Shown piece after piece: positions 1 to 10,419 of a stretch of 64,000 nucleotides of DNA. A program made the position numbers and the translations under genes. Within the stretch, counting starts at the first letter, position 1. Each line of letters starts with the position of its first letter. Origin of the DNA: Magnaporthiopsis rhizophila (taxonomy: Eukaryota > Ascomycota > Sordariomycetes > Magnaporthales > Magnaporthaceae); assembly GCA_003049465.1 (NCBI GenBank), contig PYSS01000134.1:35325-99324 (forward strand), written 5' to 3'. The notes under the pieces were generated by a model. It saw only the letters and a list, made by a program, of their open reading frames with translations. It was not told the DNA's origin and searched no databases.

Positions 1-434
1 TTTTGGGGGCTGTCTTATATCCCGAGACTGCGCCCACAACTTTCAACTTGTTTGTTGGGATTTTCTGACTTTCTGCATCCACTCGTGTCTTATTTATGGT
101 CTCCCCACCTCCTTCACGTCCTGTTTGTTGCCGCTCAAGTGACAGCAAAGCCCTCACACCCCCTCCTCCATCGACCCTTTTCGGCCTAGTACACACACAC
201 CACACACCCGTCCATCGGCCTCCTATGTCGGTCTCCACTCCCACGCCCTCGCACCAGCTTACCAACTGGACCTCCCACCTCGCACACTAGCCGGAAATCT
301 CTTTCTGTCTTTGCAACTTTGACAGACACCTCGAACCCCGCCAGGACGATGACGCGACGTCTGCCCGGAGCCAGGACAGTATCAACCCTCTGAGTTACAA
401 TTTTCAGCAAGAGACGGGCAACGAGACAGACACC
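1..434. other. 5' flank, no gene seen
   Basis: Pyrimidine-rich DNA upstream of the gene starting at 435, with C/T-rich runs and a short CA repeat near 190-206. It probably holds that gene's promoter and leader. No convincing coding frame or RNA gene was seen. Confidence 0.4.
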
Positions 435-1292
435 ATGTCGGACTCTGTCCGCCAGGGGACTGTGGTCCTTGTCCCCACTGCCTTCCTGCTCTCGGTCCTG
501 GTTCTGGGTCAGACCATATCGCGTTACGCCTCCGCCTACGTCTCTGCCCCGACAGAGGTTTTGGTGTTCATTGACGCTCTCGACTCTTCTGTTGAGGAAA
601 ACGAATCTTACGACCGCGACCTGACAAGGGTCCCGCGGCTCGAAGACAAGCTCCGGCTCGGCCGGCTGCTGCGCGAGATCCAGAAGGCTGGCGATGATCT
701 GCGCGATGATCTCAACAGCGTGCTGGTGCCGGCGTCGGCCTACAAGCCGGGCCTTGTCGAGATCACTGGTGGTCTCAAGAGCTGCGGCGGCAGCGGCAGC
801 AACATGGCCGTCGTCGGCCTGACCACTGCCCGTCTGCGCATGCCCGCGCGCATTCTCTGGGCGGCCCGTCGCAGCCGCCTCAGCGAGAGGCTGCGTCGCA
901 TGGACATGCTGCGCATGAGGTTTCTTGTCGTCTACATGGGCATCGTCTCGTCACCCCCTGTGGCCTCGGAGAAGACCGAGAAGGCCCTGCCGGCCATGCC
1001 GTCCACACCCGAGAGGTCGATACCGATACCTCCGGCTCCTCCACTCCCGAGCCACCCACACCACCATTTCCCGGCCCTCGGGGTGTCGATGGGCGAGAAG
1101 CGCAAGCCGCCGATGCGTCGGCTCACCACCCAGGCCATGGGCCACCACGACGCCACTCTGGACGAAGAAAAGTTCGGTGGCACCCACCGGCGTGGCTGGG
1201 CCGGCGTCGTCCAGGAGCTGCAACGCTCGCCCCTGATGCACAAGCGCCATGCCAGCATCGAGAACCACATGCGACGGGCACAGACACCTTGA
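435..1292 (+). CDS. Hypothetical protein with one N-terminal membrane segment
   Basis: Single-exon frame of 285 residues; I do not recognise the family. Residues about 9-26 (VVLVPTAFLLSVLVLG) form one hydrophobic segment that could be a signal anchor. A charged region follows (about 55-85, with acidic and arginine residues), then a glycine-serine patch (GGSGS) and an Arg-rich stretch about 135-160. Next comes a Pro/His-rich linker (PIPPAPPLP) and a basic C-terminus. The GC-rich third positions match neighbouring genes, which supports real coding. Start chosen as the first ATG of the open frame, after a long pyrimidine-rich leader. Membrane location is inference from the hydrophobic segment only. 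Confidence 0.55.
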   Translation: MSDSVRQGTVVLVPTAFLLSVLVLGQTISRYASAYVSAPTEVLVFIDALDSSVEENESYDRDLTRVPRLEDKLRLGRLLREIQKAGDDLRDDLNSVLVPASAYKPGLVEITGGLKSCGGSGSNMAVVGLTTARLRMPARILWAARRSRLSERLRRMDMLRMRFLVVYMGIVSSPPVASEKTEKALPAMPSTPERSIPIPPAPPLPSHPHHHFPALGVSMGEKRKPPMRRLTTQAMGHHDATLDEEKFGGTHRRGWAGVVQELQRSPLMHKRHASIENHMRRAQTP

Positions 1293-2749
1293 GCCGGCAT
1301 CGGCACCATAAAGCCCTGTTCTCACGCTTTGCAAGGCAAACATCAGCCAATAATTCATTTCGTACGACGGAGCAGCCTGCCGTCGACGGCTCCTCTGGTC
1401 GATTCTCTTTTGTCTCTTCACCACACACCCACTTGATGTCACATGACACGCAAGCATCGGCCGGCCCTCTTTACCTGGCGTTCAACCCCCTTTTTATTCT
1501 CCCCGACGCCCATTTTTCTTTAATGACACTCGTCGGCCCACATCCTCCTCGAGTATTGCGCTGCATGCTTTTTCTTTCCTCGAAATATTTCGCCACCATC
1601 TTCCTTGGCGTCACGGCGTCTACCTACCTACCCATCTACGAGCAACGCGACCCTCCAGTTCGGATTTGACGACTCAACAGTCATGAGGCTACAAGCCATC
1701 AAGCACCCTATGATTATGATTTCTCACGGCCGCAGATATTCCTGTTTGGTTTCCTATGTCCTCGGGTCTCCTCTTTTCCCCCAATCGTACTTATGCTTCT
1801 CAGGCATGGGGCTTGTAGCTTGACATGCCATATTTTTTCTTTACCCATAGCAGATACCCCCCTTTTTTTTCGTTGCCCAGGATCGCATCCAACTGGTCTA
1901 GCCAGTCGGGGTGCGTCTGGCCATATGATATTTCACTTCTACTTTTCCAATCTTAAGCCCCTTCATTCTAACCACATCACCCACACTCCCCAGTCTCTCT
2001 CCGTATTCCCTTCAAAAAAGCCTGGCGTGCTTTTCCGAGATTGCGTACTGTGCGGTAGTTTTTGATTCATGTGCTTTTTCGATAGGAGTCTAATTTCAAA
2101 AGGCATATTGGTCAATTCCCCGTCTTCCGTCTCGTGTGCTAATAGTTACGGTCAAGTGCATGCATGTCGGTGCCGATGAGGTTGTGACTCGACAACCTCT
2201 TCGCGCATCCTTCGATGCAGCACACACATACGTGGCAGTCACACACTTATGTTTGGACGGGCTAGTGCAAGTCTTTGAACAACTCATCAAGAAGCCAACA
2301 GCAACGTCTAGGCGTGCAAGTGCACGGCCTTCTCCAGCCCCTCTAGACACAAAGGAATGGAATAGGAGATAGCATGATATCTGATATGCGTTACATGCGT
2401 CTGGTGATGTGTCCCTTGGGTGCTTTGGCCTAGACTCTGGCTGACCGAACAGCTGACATTACTATCTGGCGCATAAAAATCGGACTTTTTTTTTTAATCC
2501 CTCGCGAAAAAAGTCGTTGAGAATTTGCCCATCCCGTTTTCCTTGGTTCATCCCGACCCTGCCACATGTTATATAACCCATCCGTGCCCAGTACCGACCT
2601 AGGTAGATAGATTGCATCTGTTATTGTTTTTTTCCCCCCCTCCTTCCCCCGCGCCCAGTAGAACCGACAAGGATGAGCCGAAAACCCGCAGTCAAAACTT
2701 TGACCGAATTTGACCCCTTCCCATTTTCTCTTCATCCAATAAACACCCT
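1293..2749. other. Intergenic region, convergent 3' flanks
   Basis: Lies between the 3' end of the unknown gene (+) and the 3' end of the TRAP-alpha-like gene (-). It is AT-richer than the genes, with T-runs near 1860, 2485 and 2628. Short open frames here lack family resemblance and coding-like composition. No gene seen. Confidence 0.4.
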
Positions 2750-3818
2750 TCACTCCTTGGCCTTCTTGGCCGACTTGACGCGCTTGGCGACGGGGCGGTT
2801 GATGTGGTGGGCTGGGATCCAGCTGGCGTCGAAGCCGGCGTCGGCGCCGCTCGTGGCGCCGCCGGCCGACTCGTTGCCCGACAGCGGCTCGTCGAACCTC
2901 TTGGCGGGCGCGGCAACGGGAGTGAAGGCGGTCGGCTTCTTGGACCTCGGGGCGCGCTTGGTCTGGGGGAAGAGGGCCTCGATCCAGGTCTTGTAGACGA
3001 AGTAGAGGGTGCCGCCGAAGACCGCGGTGAGGACGAGGTAGAGGAAGATGCTGTGTTTTGTTCGTATGTTAGATAGTGACTTTGATTTTTTAAACGATCA
3101 AGATTAAGCAGCAAACTCACATCTGAGGGTCCAGGAAGCTGGTGGGCGGCTCCACAACGCTGGCCTTGTCGCTGTGAGCCGGCACCTGAAACGTCTGGCC
3201 CTTTGCGTTGGTGACGACGGCGATCAGGTTGACGCGCACGTCCTGCGGCTGCATGTCGAGCGTGAACGAGTACGTGAGCGATCGCTTGTCGCCCGCGGGC
3301 ACCTCGACGTCGTACTTGACCGCCGTCAGGTTGCGCAGCGCCGGCGTGTCGGCGGCGGCGGCCGCCGCGGGAGGGTCGGCGCGGGAGAGGGCGCCGCCGA
3401 CCAGGTTGACGCGCACCGGCTGGTCCTCCTTGTTGGTGATCTCCACCACCGCCTTGGTCGGCCGGCCGTTGACGAGCTTGACGCCGAAGATGTCGGCCTC
3501 GGGGAAGGTGGTCGCCACGTCTATCTTGAGCTGCGGCGCTGCTGGTGGCGCGGCTGCTGGGGGAGCCTCCTTCTTGGCTGCGTCGCCGCTGGGGGCGCCG
3601 GCGCCCTGTAAGGTGGGGGGTGTCAGCCATTGTCGAGTGGCATTAGGGGATGGCGGTCGCATGGCCGCCGGGGGATTGGCCATTGCGACCTTGTAGGAAG
3701 CTTCCGCGGCAACACAACACATGGCGTTCGACGGGACAACACATACCTCTGCCTGGGCAAGGACGCTTACGAGCTGGCAGGCCAGCAGCGCAAGGCTGGT
3801 GAGCTTGAGAGAAACCAT
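2750..3818 (-). CDS. IRC22: TRAP-alpha / IRC22-like ER membrane protein
   Basis: Predicted exons 3747-3818, 3121-3605 and 2750-3050 join to 285 residues, with GTATGT and GTGAGT donors and CAG acceptors. Residues 1-21 (MVSLKLTSLALLACQLVSVLA) form a classic signal peptide. A Pro/Ala-rich spacer follows, then a beta-sandwich-like lumenal region with LVNGRPTKAVVEITNKED and a conserved Tyr-Ser-Phe core. One membrane span lies at about 186-205 (IIFLYLVLTAVFGG, then YFVYKTW), followed by a basic cytosolic tail ending KRVKSAKKAKE. This layout is that of the translocon-associated protein alpha subunit (TRAP_alpha family), named IRC22 in yeasts and moulds. The role at the ER translocon is inferred from the animal homologue; the fungal function is poorly defined. 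Confidence 0.85.
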
Positions 3819-4318
3819 TGTGGAAGTAACCTATATCAGTAGGCCGGTCACGGAATAGGTAGAGAGAGGGCAGGGAAGGACTGGGTTTGCAGGAGAAGGG
3901 AAAGACTTGGGGTCGTGGGAGAGCTTAAGAAGCTCTAGTCATGGGCGTTTGTCCTCAAAGGTGGTGCTGGCCTTGTGTGACATTCGTGGCCAGAATTCAA
4001 TTGGGGTCCACCTGTGCTGGATCCGGTCCGTGCGCGCAACACTGGCCATGTGGCGGCCCAGCACAGCAGGCTCGGCTGCGGCTACCCCTGTTGATTTGGC
4101 TGCCCCTGAAGCGAGCTCAAGGATCAGATGTTTGGGCCAACAGTTCTGCGTGTTGGGTGCTTTCCCCAGATCACGCAACCCGACAAGGCAACTGTGGACT
4201 GTGGTTGACCTTTCCCAACTGTTTATAAATTACAGCTACCCCAATGTGGAGCTACCGTAAAATTACCCTTAACCTACAAACTTATCACCTCTGCCCCCTC
4301 CCGACAATACTTTCACTC
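3819..4318. other. Intergenic: TRAP-alpha-like promoter and qa-y 3' flank
   Basis: Five hundred bases between the start of the TRAP-alpha-like gene (-) and the stop of the quinate permease (-). It should contain the promoter of the former. No open frame of interest and no clear protein-binding palindrome was seen. Confidence 0.4.
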
Positions 4319-6302
4319 CTAAGCCACTTCTGTGCGCTCTTCGCTAGGCTTCTCGGTCGAGATGCCCGACCCTCCGGCGTTCCGGCGGAACTGCTCGTCC
4401 TCCTGCTGGAGCCCCCCCATGACGATCTGATTAGCCTTCGAGACGGGCTTGATCTCAAACAGCCGGTCCATCTTCTCGAGCGGGATCGACTTGGTCTCGG
4501 GAACCAGGAACCAGACGAAGACGGCCGATATCATCATGAGGCTTCCAAAGAAGATGTACACACTGTTCGGGGAGAGTCAGTCAGCATTAGATTCCGTGAG
4601 AAAAGAAGGGGATGGCCAAAGTATGGAATATCGTATCGTGCTTGTCTGCGCCAGTGCTTACCCAAAGCCCATCGTGAGGAACATTTGCGGCGTGAATCTG
4701 CTGATGAGGAAGTTCCAGAACCAGTTGTTGCACGCCGCCCAGGCCTGGCCGAGACCCCTCGTGTTGAGATCGTACATCTCACTGTTCAGCACCCAGGGTG
4801 TGCCGTTCCAGGAAGGTGTGTAGAAACTAGATGGCTGCGGGTAAGTTGAGGCTATGTGATGGGCGTGAGTAAAAAAAACTAAACTTACGCAGTCCAGAGG
4901 TAGAACATGAAAATAGCAGAAATTCCGCTTGGCGAGAGGGAGGTGCCCTCGCTGCTGCTGCTGGCGCTGTTGCTGCGCGAAACTCCTGCCAGCGCGATAT
5001 ATCCTCCGATGTAGTACATGCCTGCGCAGTTGTTTCAAGTTAGCTTGTGCACCCGACCAAAAAGACAGGATTTCTGGCCAGCTCGGCCAGTATGGAACGA
5101 CGCGGTAGACATACAAAGACCTCCGCCGACGGCCCCGACGAGAAGCATGGCACGGCGTCCAAACTGGTCGATTAGCCAGAGCAGCCAAATGATGGTCAGA
5201 ACCGTCTTGACGACGCCGAAAATGCCTGTCGTGAGCAGCGAGGCGTTGGTGCCGCGGATGCCGATGCTGGCAAAGACGGTGGGGCTGTAGTAGTTGATGG
5301 CGTTGATGCCGGACCCGTTCTGCCACAGGAACATGAAGGCGCCGAGGAAGAAGCGCCACCGGATCTTGGGGTCCCGCAGCGCCCCAAACGGCTTCCAGAA
5401 ACCGCGGCCGACCTCCTTGGTGTAGCGGTCCAGGTCTGCGTCGATGTAGCCAATCTCCTCAACCATGTAGATGTCGTCGGCCTCGAGGTTCCTGATCCAG
5501 ACGAGGTTCTGGACCGCCTCCTCCCTGCGGCCGCGCGAGAACAGCCAACGGGGGGACTCCTTCATCCAGAGGGCGCCGAAGAAGAGCATGCCTGACGGGA
5601 TGAGCTGGACGGCAAAGGGGATGAGCCACTGGGTGTGGGATGGCGCCATGGTGGTGCTGACGCCATAGTTGATCCAGAAGCCGACGAGGCCGCCGATCTG
5701 CCAGCCGAGCTCGTATATGCCCACGAGGCGGCCGCGCACGGCGGGCGGCGAGATCTCCGAGATGTATATGGGGACGACGTTGGAGGAGGCGCCCACGCCA
5801 ATGCCCGCGAGGACGCGGCCGACGATGATGAGGTCGAGGCCGCGCTGCTTGTTGGCGCCAAGCATCATGCCGGCGCCCAGAGTGAAGACGACGACGAAGA
5901 TGAGGAGCGATTTGCGGCGGCCGAGGTAGAAGTTGGTGACGAAGGCCATGATGCTGCCGAAGAAGGCGCCGGCCTGGTAGACGGAGACGATGTTTGCCTG
6001 GATGAACGCCAAGTCTTCGGGTCGGTAGCTCGCAAAATCGAATTCGCTCTTGAACGACGGGAGGGCGAGGGTGCCGCCGATGAATGCCTGCGAGAAGGAG
6101 GGGTCAGCGCCCTGCGCCTGGTAGGCGAGGCAAACACCACCAGTCAAAGGGGAAGGCTAGGTAATTCAGGTATGTAGGTACTGACAGAGTCATATCCAAT
6201 CATACACGCGGCAATGGACGCGACGGCCGCGCACATGTAGACGCGCCAGTTGTAGACGGCCTTTGGCGTCGGCCGGTCTTCCTTCAGGGCAAGGACGCCC
6301 AT
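4319..6302 (-). CDS. qa-y: Quinate permease (major facilitator, sugar porter family)
   Basis: Five exons (6186-6302, 5115-6087, 4889-5021, 4662-4826, 4319-4562) join in phase to 543 residues. This is close to the length I recall for Neurospora QA-Y and Aspergillus QutD. The start MGVLALKEDRPTPKAVYNWR is typical of the family. Sugar-porter motifs are present: GRVLAGIGVG, then VPIYISE, PPAVRGRLVG, an ESPRWL loop, NYYSPTVF, the GRR loop, and PETKSIPLE at the C-terminal end. About twelve membrane spans are expected; the protein should import quinate at the plasma membrane. It is the outermost qa gene and is transcribed the same way as the adjacent repressor. Exon 3 carries a Ser-rich extracellular loop that looks longer than usual. 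Assignment to quinate rests on family resemblance plus cluster context. Confidence 0.92.
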
Positions 6303-7128
6303 GATGTGGGACTGGCCGTCCTAGAGGCGGTTGGGGCAGATGAGGTACTAGGCGATGCGGGTGGTTTGAGGGTATAGGGGCAGGCCAGGTCGGGAGTGGT
6401 GGCGGAGAGGAGAGGTGGTTAAAGAGAGGAGCCGGGGACCGAAAGCATAAAGTACATGCTGGCATCAGAAGCAATCAATATCCAGCAGCAGCAGCAGCAG
6501 CTCAAGCTTGGTGCCGGCTTGCCGCTGCTGCAGCAAGAAGCTCAATCCAAATTAGAGTTCCGGCGGCGCGGCGGGAACGACAGCGCGCGCTCGCTGCAGA
6601 GGCCCATCGACAAGGCAGAGATTTCGTTTCGTTTGGTGAGGGTTGCCCGGTACCGGATCAGGCTTGGTTGCTCATGCTATACTGCATTGCCCCAGATTCT
6701 CGAGTCAAGTCAGGGGGAGGGAGGACATGGATGTTGATCGCCTCGGCTGTGGGGCGTGAGGGAAAGGGGACCCTTTCGCCGAGGGAAGAGCCTTTAGCCG
6801 GGGCCAAGAATCCCCGGATTCCCGGCAAAAAAAGGCTCCAGCATCCAAGGCATCGATGCCATGTGCCATTGTGTTGTGCGCGTGGCAGTGTGACGGTCAG
6901 ATTCGATCGGCCAATCGATGGGGTTATGGGGCCGTCGAGTGAACGCTGGGGACGCGGGGAAAGCAGAGGTCCAGTCCAACAGCCCAGACGGGTCTGGGAG
7001 ACGGGACTAGTTCATGCAGGCTGCCAATAATATGCATTTCCAGATTTGGCAGGGTCGTCGTAGTACATAGAAAATACGGGGACTGCACCTAATAATACCT
7101 ACGTCTAGCAGCAGGCAAAGCGGGCCGA
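6303..7128. promoter_or_regulatory. qa-y promoter region and qa-1S 3' flank
   Basis: 826 bases upstream of the permease start. It contains a (CAG)n-like run at about 6483-6501 and pyrimidine/purine-biased tracts. I searched by eye for the 16-bp QA-1F operator (GGATAA-N4-TTATCC type) and found no good match, so the activator site here is unproven. Confidence 0.35.
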
Positions 7129-9879
7129 CTACGGTTCCTGGTCGCCAATGGCCTCGAGCCGAGAGTTTGCCAGAGCCAGGTTCGAGCCGTCCTCCTCGTT
7201 GGGGTATGCGCGAAGCAGCTCCCTCCTCATGTGCCTGCGCGGTGCCCTGCGCCCCGTAAAGAGCTCGAACTGCGCGAAGCCCTGCTCCGGCAGCAAGTCC
7301 AAGCCGTCCATGGCCACCCAGCCCCTAGGCGCCTCGGCCCGGATCTGCTCCAGCAGCGGTGTCTTGAGCGACTTGTATGCCAGCTCCACCACCACGCCGC
7401 CCGTCGGGCTGTTCAGCCACCGAGGCGGGATAGTAAAGTTGGGCGCCGGGCTGTCCCCGAGCACGTGCGTGGGGATACCCGAGACAAAGATGGTCGGGTA
7501 GCGCAGGTCGTCGGGCCACGGCTCGTCGCACGACTCCATGATGCGGAACTTGGTGTCGGTAGCGTCGGTCCCGCACAGGAGAGACAGGCCGCCTCGGGAT
7601 ATCAGCTTGGTGAAGTGCTCGATCAGCTGTTCCGCGTTCTTGCGCGTCCGGTTCAGAATGGCAATGTTCTTGACGCCGAGCTGCATCATGGCGTAGACGG
7701 TCGCCCTGGCCATGCCCCCGGCCCCGATCACAAGCGCACACGTGTGCGGCCGCACTGCGTTTGCCGGCGACAAGCCGCGCCGGATGCACGCCAGCACGCC
7801 GATCCAGTCCGTGTTTTCTCCGTAGAGAGCCTTGACCGGCCCGGGCCGGTTGCGGTGGTTGAACAAGGCGGCATCTTCCGGCACGCTCCCATCGGCATTC
7901 AGGTGACGCACCGGTATAAGCGTGTTTGCGGCACCAATGGCCCGCGCGTGTCGGCTGAGCGAGTGCGTCAGGCTGATTATCTCCACCTTGAACGGCAGGC
8001 CGACGGAGGCGCCGGCAAAGTAGGGGTCCGTGATCAGGTCCCGCAGCCTGGACGCGGTCTGAGCTGAGAAGGGTCGGTATTTGTGCGGTATGCCTAGCGC
8101 CTCGAGTCCTGCGTTGTGCATGGCCGGAGACATGCTCCAGTCCACATTTGCGCCCAAGACATAGAGCTTCATCTCGTCGTAGACGTATGACGAGTACAAG
8201 GCTTTTGTGGCCTGCAGTGCGGTGAGCGACGGCGTGGCCGCCGACGATGTGGCTTGTGGCTGATCGTCGCGTGGCCGGAGCGGCCCGCCCGGTAGGACAG
8301 AGGTGAGGATTTGGTTGAAACATGCCGAGTGTCGGCCGAGGTGCCCCGTGTTGTATGCTATTAGTGGCAGGACTGGCTGGCCCAGCGCGGCGGTAGCCGC
8401 TCGCAGCGGACCGGTTTCAAAGTTGTCTGTTGCCGTGATGGCCTTGCGTGTGAATCTCACCACGTCGCAGCGAAGCCGTTGTGCTCGCTGGTAGAAGTCA
8501 AGCCAAGAAGGGTCCTTCCAGGACGGAGGACTGTCGCCCTCCCAATGAACATGGCCAATGAGCCTGGAGCGGCCCTTGAGCCCTACCAGGGTTTGCAGCT
8601 GCTGGTCGTCAAGCCGTAGATCGGCCGTCACGTACTCGGCACCGAGCCTAAAACCCATTTCGGCGGCATCAAGATGGAGCCAGGGGTTTCCTATCTTGTC
8701 ATTTTCGCCCTCGCCAGGGAGCGGGACGTGGTACAGGATAGGTATTGCTGTGATGCGCCTGAGACTGGCGACGGCCTGGCTGATCTTGCGCGCGCTTCCA
8801 GGAGACAGCCGGGCGGCCGAGACGTCTAGGTTGTCGACCACAACCTCTATAGCGTCGGCTCCCGTTTCGATGAGCTCCACGTCGAAATCTTCCGGGTCAA
8901 GCTGCGACAAGGGGACGGTGACGGCATAGGTGAACATGCGCTGCTCGACTGGGACCTGGGCCAGCGGCAGGGCCGACTCAACCAAAGGGACGGATCCCTC
9001 AGGCATGACGAGAAACAAGAATTTGATAAAACAGCGTTCCGCCCTCTTCAGCGTCATGTAGGGAGCCGGGGACCTTGTGCCCGGAGGGCCCCCTGGACTG
9101 CTGCCGCCGCAAGTGACGCGGGCCTCTGACAGGTTGAAGAAGTCGAGATTGCTGCACTGCCGAAAGACGGCGCCGCTGATGTCCAGTAGGTCACGCAGCT
9201 TGGAGGGTTCTGACAAGTGGAAGTGGTCCCGCACGGCGACGGCGTCGCGCTGGACGTATACGACAGGGTGGGTGGCCGCTAGGGCCTGGAAGGCGGCCTG
9301 GACCTGCCTTTCCAGCCAGGAGCAGGTGATGACGGCGCCATTGCTGTGCTGGGCTAGTATTCCGGCGAGGACTTCTGCCTGCCGCCGCTGGTAGTCGATG
9401 TTGCCATGCTCTTTTCTGTATGCGATGCTTGATTGGCCGGTGGCCTCTTGGAATGCGCTTTCCGCATCCACCATGACCCTCTTGAGGGCGGTGGAAGCAA
9501 TGATGGCAAGGGTGGACTTGCCGGCGCCGCGGATTCCCAGGAGCACAATCGAGGCATCGGGATGAAAGGTGCGAGCGCTGGGCGCCGTGGCGTGGTAGGT
9601 GAGATGATCTTCGCGTCCGTCGGTGTGGTCGGCGGGGGCTAGACGGGACGTGGGGTGTTAGCCAGGAACGGCGCCGAAGTGGCAGTGGCCGTGGCAGGCG
9701 TGGGCGCCCGCACCGGAACGACTTTCAGCGTTCGCGGGTGACATACCGCGGCTAACGCTCCTCCTCTTGGCCGGGCTGTCGTCTCCTATCTCCATCGTCC
9801 GCGCGCGCGGCTCCCGGTCTAATCCCCTCTCCATTGCGGCAAACTCCCGCTTCATGCCGGAGGCGCCCTCAAGCGCCAT
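7129..9879 (-). CDS. qa-1S: Quinate pathway repressor, AROM-like (QA-1S / QutR)
   Basis: Two exons (9747-9879 and 7129-9638; intron GTATGT...CTAG, 108 bp) give 880 residues. The protein copies the last three domains of the pentafunctional AROM enzyme. First is a shikimate-kinase-like domain with an intact P-loop GIRGAGKST. Then comes a type I dehydroquinase-like domain (GADAIEVVVDNLDV ... LIGHVHWEG ... DVVRFTRKA), and last a shikimate-dehydrogenase-like domain (SMSPAMHN, VGLPFK, GENTDW, VIGAGGMARA). The family is a known repressor that binds and restrains the zinc-cluster activator QA-1F when quinate is absent. Exon 1 encodes a basic PAKRRS patch that may serve nuclear entry. In the dehydroquinase-like part the catalytic lysine position looks like Arg, in keeping with a non-enzymatic role. 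It is divergent from qa-1F. The open frame continues upstream of 9879, so the exact start is uncertain. Confidence 0.9.
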
Positions 9880-10419
9880 GTCTTGCCTTGCTTTCCCAGA
9901 TGTCAGCTTACAAACGCATCCATGGCGACGCACAGTAGGTCCTAGTAGACAGATGCGCGGCGAGCGTGCTCCAAGGTAGTCTCGGCATGGAGGGGGTGAA
10001 AAAGTCGTTGGCGCGGGATCGGAGCGGGCGCGGGAAAAGCTGAAGGTTGGCTCAATAATGAAGCTCCAAATGTCGGCGGCAACTCGTGGAGCGGAGCGGG
10101 TCAGGCCCAGATAGTCCGCGGTTTCCGGCAAGGCTAATTGGAGCCCCAGCCTCAATCTGTCTTGTTCTCCTCGCTTGCCGGCTCGCCTTCCATCCTCTGT
10201 GCTTTTCTGGTCGCTTTCCTTTTGTTTACGTTCCTCCACTGTGTACTATGTTACTTTCTACAGGCTTTTTCCCGATTTGCCTTTTCGTCGATAAGCGCTG
10301 CACTTCGATCTCACCTACATGAAGCTTCCATCGAGGTGCTCTAATTAGCTGGGTGGAGCACCTGGTGGTGCTGTATGTACGCCGATTCGCACTAGCTGGG
10401 AGAGTGTTTTCCCACAAGC
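9880..10419. promoter_or_regulatory. Divergent qa-1S / qa-1F promoter
   Basis: 540 bases separate the two regulator genes, which point away from each other. In Neurospora this shared promoter carries QA-1F sites for self-activation. Here I see only a half-site-like GATAAGCGCT near 10291-10300 and no full palindrome. Control by QA-1F is therefore inferred from gene order, not seen. Confidence 0.4.

Noticed and set aside
9658..10239. 193-codon minus-strand frame as a separate gene
   Set aside because: Its C-terminal part is exon 1 of qa-1S read past the donor into the intron; the rest lies in the divergent promoter.
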